Assembly: GCF_003315795.1 (NCBI RefSeq) | Contig: NZ_QMEY01000002.1 | Span: forward strand, 62,001-126,000 | Direction: 5' to 3' | DNA: 64,000 nucleotides | Source: Spongiactinospora rosea | GTDB lineage: Bacteria > Actinomycetota > Actinomycetes > Streptosporangiales > Streptosporangiaceae | Shown here: positions 61,882 to 64,000 of the stretch, piece after piece | Layout: each line of letters begins with the position of its first letter | Position numbering within the stretch: the stretch's first letter is position 1 | Notes under the pieces: model-generated | Told to the model about the DNA's origin: nothing | The model's database searches: none | The model's input: only the letters and a program-made list of their open reading frames with translations | Made by a program: the position numbers and the translations under genes

Positions 61882-61992
61882 TTACTGGTCGTCGCCGTCC
61901 TCACGCCACTCGAACGGCGAGTCCACCGCAGGGGTGTGCGACTTGATGCCCGACTGCGGCTCATCGGGCTCGACGAATCCGGGGTGCGCCAT
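61882..61992 (-). CDS. 36-residue RiPP precursor candidate
   Basis: A small gene from ATG 61992 with a near-perfect ribosome site (AAGGAGGA). The peptide begins MAHPGFVEPDEPQSG, continues IKSHTPAVDSP and ends FEWREDGDDQ. It is acidic (nine Asp/Glu against Lys, Arg and two His) and has no Cys. Ser, Thr, Asp and Asn/Gln-type residues in the middle (SGIKSHTP) are possible modification sites; the position of the core is unknown. Evidence for a precursor: size, strong translation signal, position directly before a standalone YcaO gene, and the stem-loop between them. It could instead be a small regulatory peptide. Confidence 0.75.
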   Translation of the reverse strand: MAHPGFVEPDEPQSGIKSHTPAVDSPFEWREDGDDQ

Positions 61993-62031
61993 TCGCTTCC
62001 TCCTTCGGTCGTCGCATACGACGCGCAGCTA

Positions 62032-62048
62032 TTGCGAGTCATATGCAA
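62032..62048. promoter_or_regulatory. Nur-like box upstream of the precursor gene
   Basis: TTGC-GAGTCATAT-GCAA, a full TTGC-N9-GCAA match, sharing its first six and last six bases with the sod box at 56961. It lies 40 bases before the precursor ATG and overlaps a candidate minus-strand -10 (CATATG), with TTAATG 17 bases upstream. It is also 48 bases before a small plus-strand frame at 62096. Confidence 0.6.
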
Positions 62049-62271
62049 ATACCACTTGATTGCATTAAGTAATACACAGGAGGACAGAGAACTCAATGGC
62101 CCATTCAGGAAGTTTCGACCAGGCCATACTCGTCGCACTTCCCCTGTCCGGAACGCGGGAGTACAGGCCGCGGCTGCGCCGGTGGCTGCCCGTGCCGAGC
62201 AGCACGTCGCCCCGGCATGGGGGCACGCCCTCCGTACGACGAGCCGTCATGAGGCGTAGGCGTAGCGTGCT

Positions 62272-64000
<1,729 letters not shown>

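Overview
The window is high-GC DNA with dense, often 4-base-overlapping genes and many GTG or TTG starts. The gene families seen (Nur-like Fur regulator next to an Fe/Mn superoxide dismutase, B12-riboswitch-controlled class Ia ribonucleotide reductase, Rv3520c-type F420 oxidoreductase, DNRLRE/YD-repeat cell-surface giant) point to a filamentous actinobacterium, probably of the Streptosporangiales group. No rRNA, tRNA, CRISPR array or replication origin was recognised.

Layout. (1) 1-6993: the first 2,331 codons of a secreted YD/RHS-repeat protein on the minus strand, running off the left edge. (2) 7.0-8.85 kb: gene-poor, holding a decayed serine recombinase. (3) 8.86-10.7 kb: a transmembrane Ser/Thr kinase. 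(4) 11.0-35.0 kb: a defence island. Its core is a minus-strand run of six tightly packed genes (30333 down to 12723): DEAD/DUF1998 helicase with a nuclease-like tail, DrmD-like SNF2 helicase, PglX/DrmMI-like adenine methyltransferase, McrB with three extra N-terminal modules, McrC, and a RelE-like/SF1 helicase fusion. It is flanked by a DUF4365 gene plus an unknown partner (convergent), a divergent helicase/PLD protein with an internal deletion, and a large 2OG-Fe(II) oxygenase. This hybrid of DISARM-like and McrBC parts is the strongest candidate for a little-described system.

(5) 35.4-40.4 kb: a TetR regulator with type-B carboxylesterase, MFS exporter and M20 amidohydrolase; two matching operators tie the TetR gene to the amidohydrolase promoter. 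(6) 40.8-48.7 kb: a CoA-dependent 2-aminobenzoate (or close analogue) catabolic cluster: aryl-CoA ligase, cupin, two thioesterases, RidA, fused FAD-monooxygenase/OYE reductase and a PaaX-family regulator. Three promoters share one 28-base motif. (7) 48.8-52.4 kb: a scrapyard of a GDSL esterase pseudogene and IS3- and IS5-type remnants around an intact P450-TetR pair. (8) 52.5-56.3 kb: nrdAB behind tandem NrdR-like boxes and a cobalamin riboswitch. (9) 56.4-58.2 kb: Nur-like regulator, superoxide dismutase and a GNAT acetyltransferase. (10) 58.1-64 kb: a compact RiPP-like cluster: a 36-residue acidic precursor, a strong stem-loop, a standalone YcaO enzyme, an F420-type oxidoreductase, a MATE exporter and an ABC exporter that runs off the right edge. 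A Nur-like box sits just upstream of the precursor, matching the boxes before the nur and sod genes, which suggests metal-responsive production.
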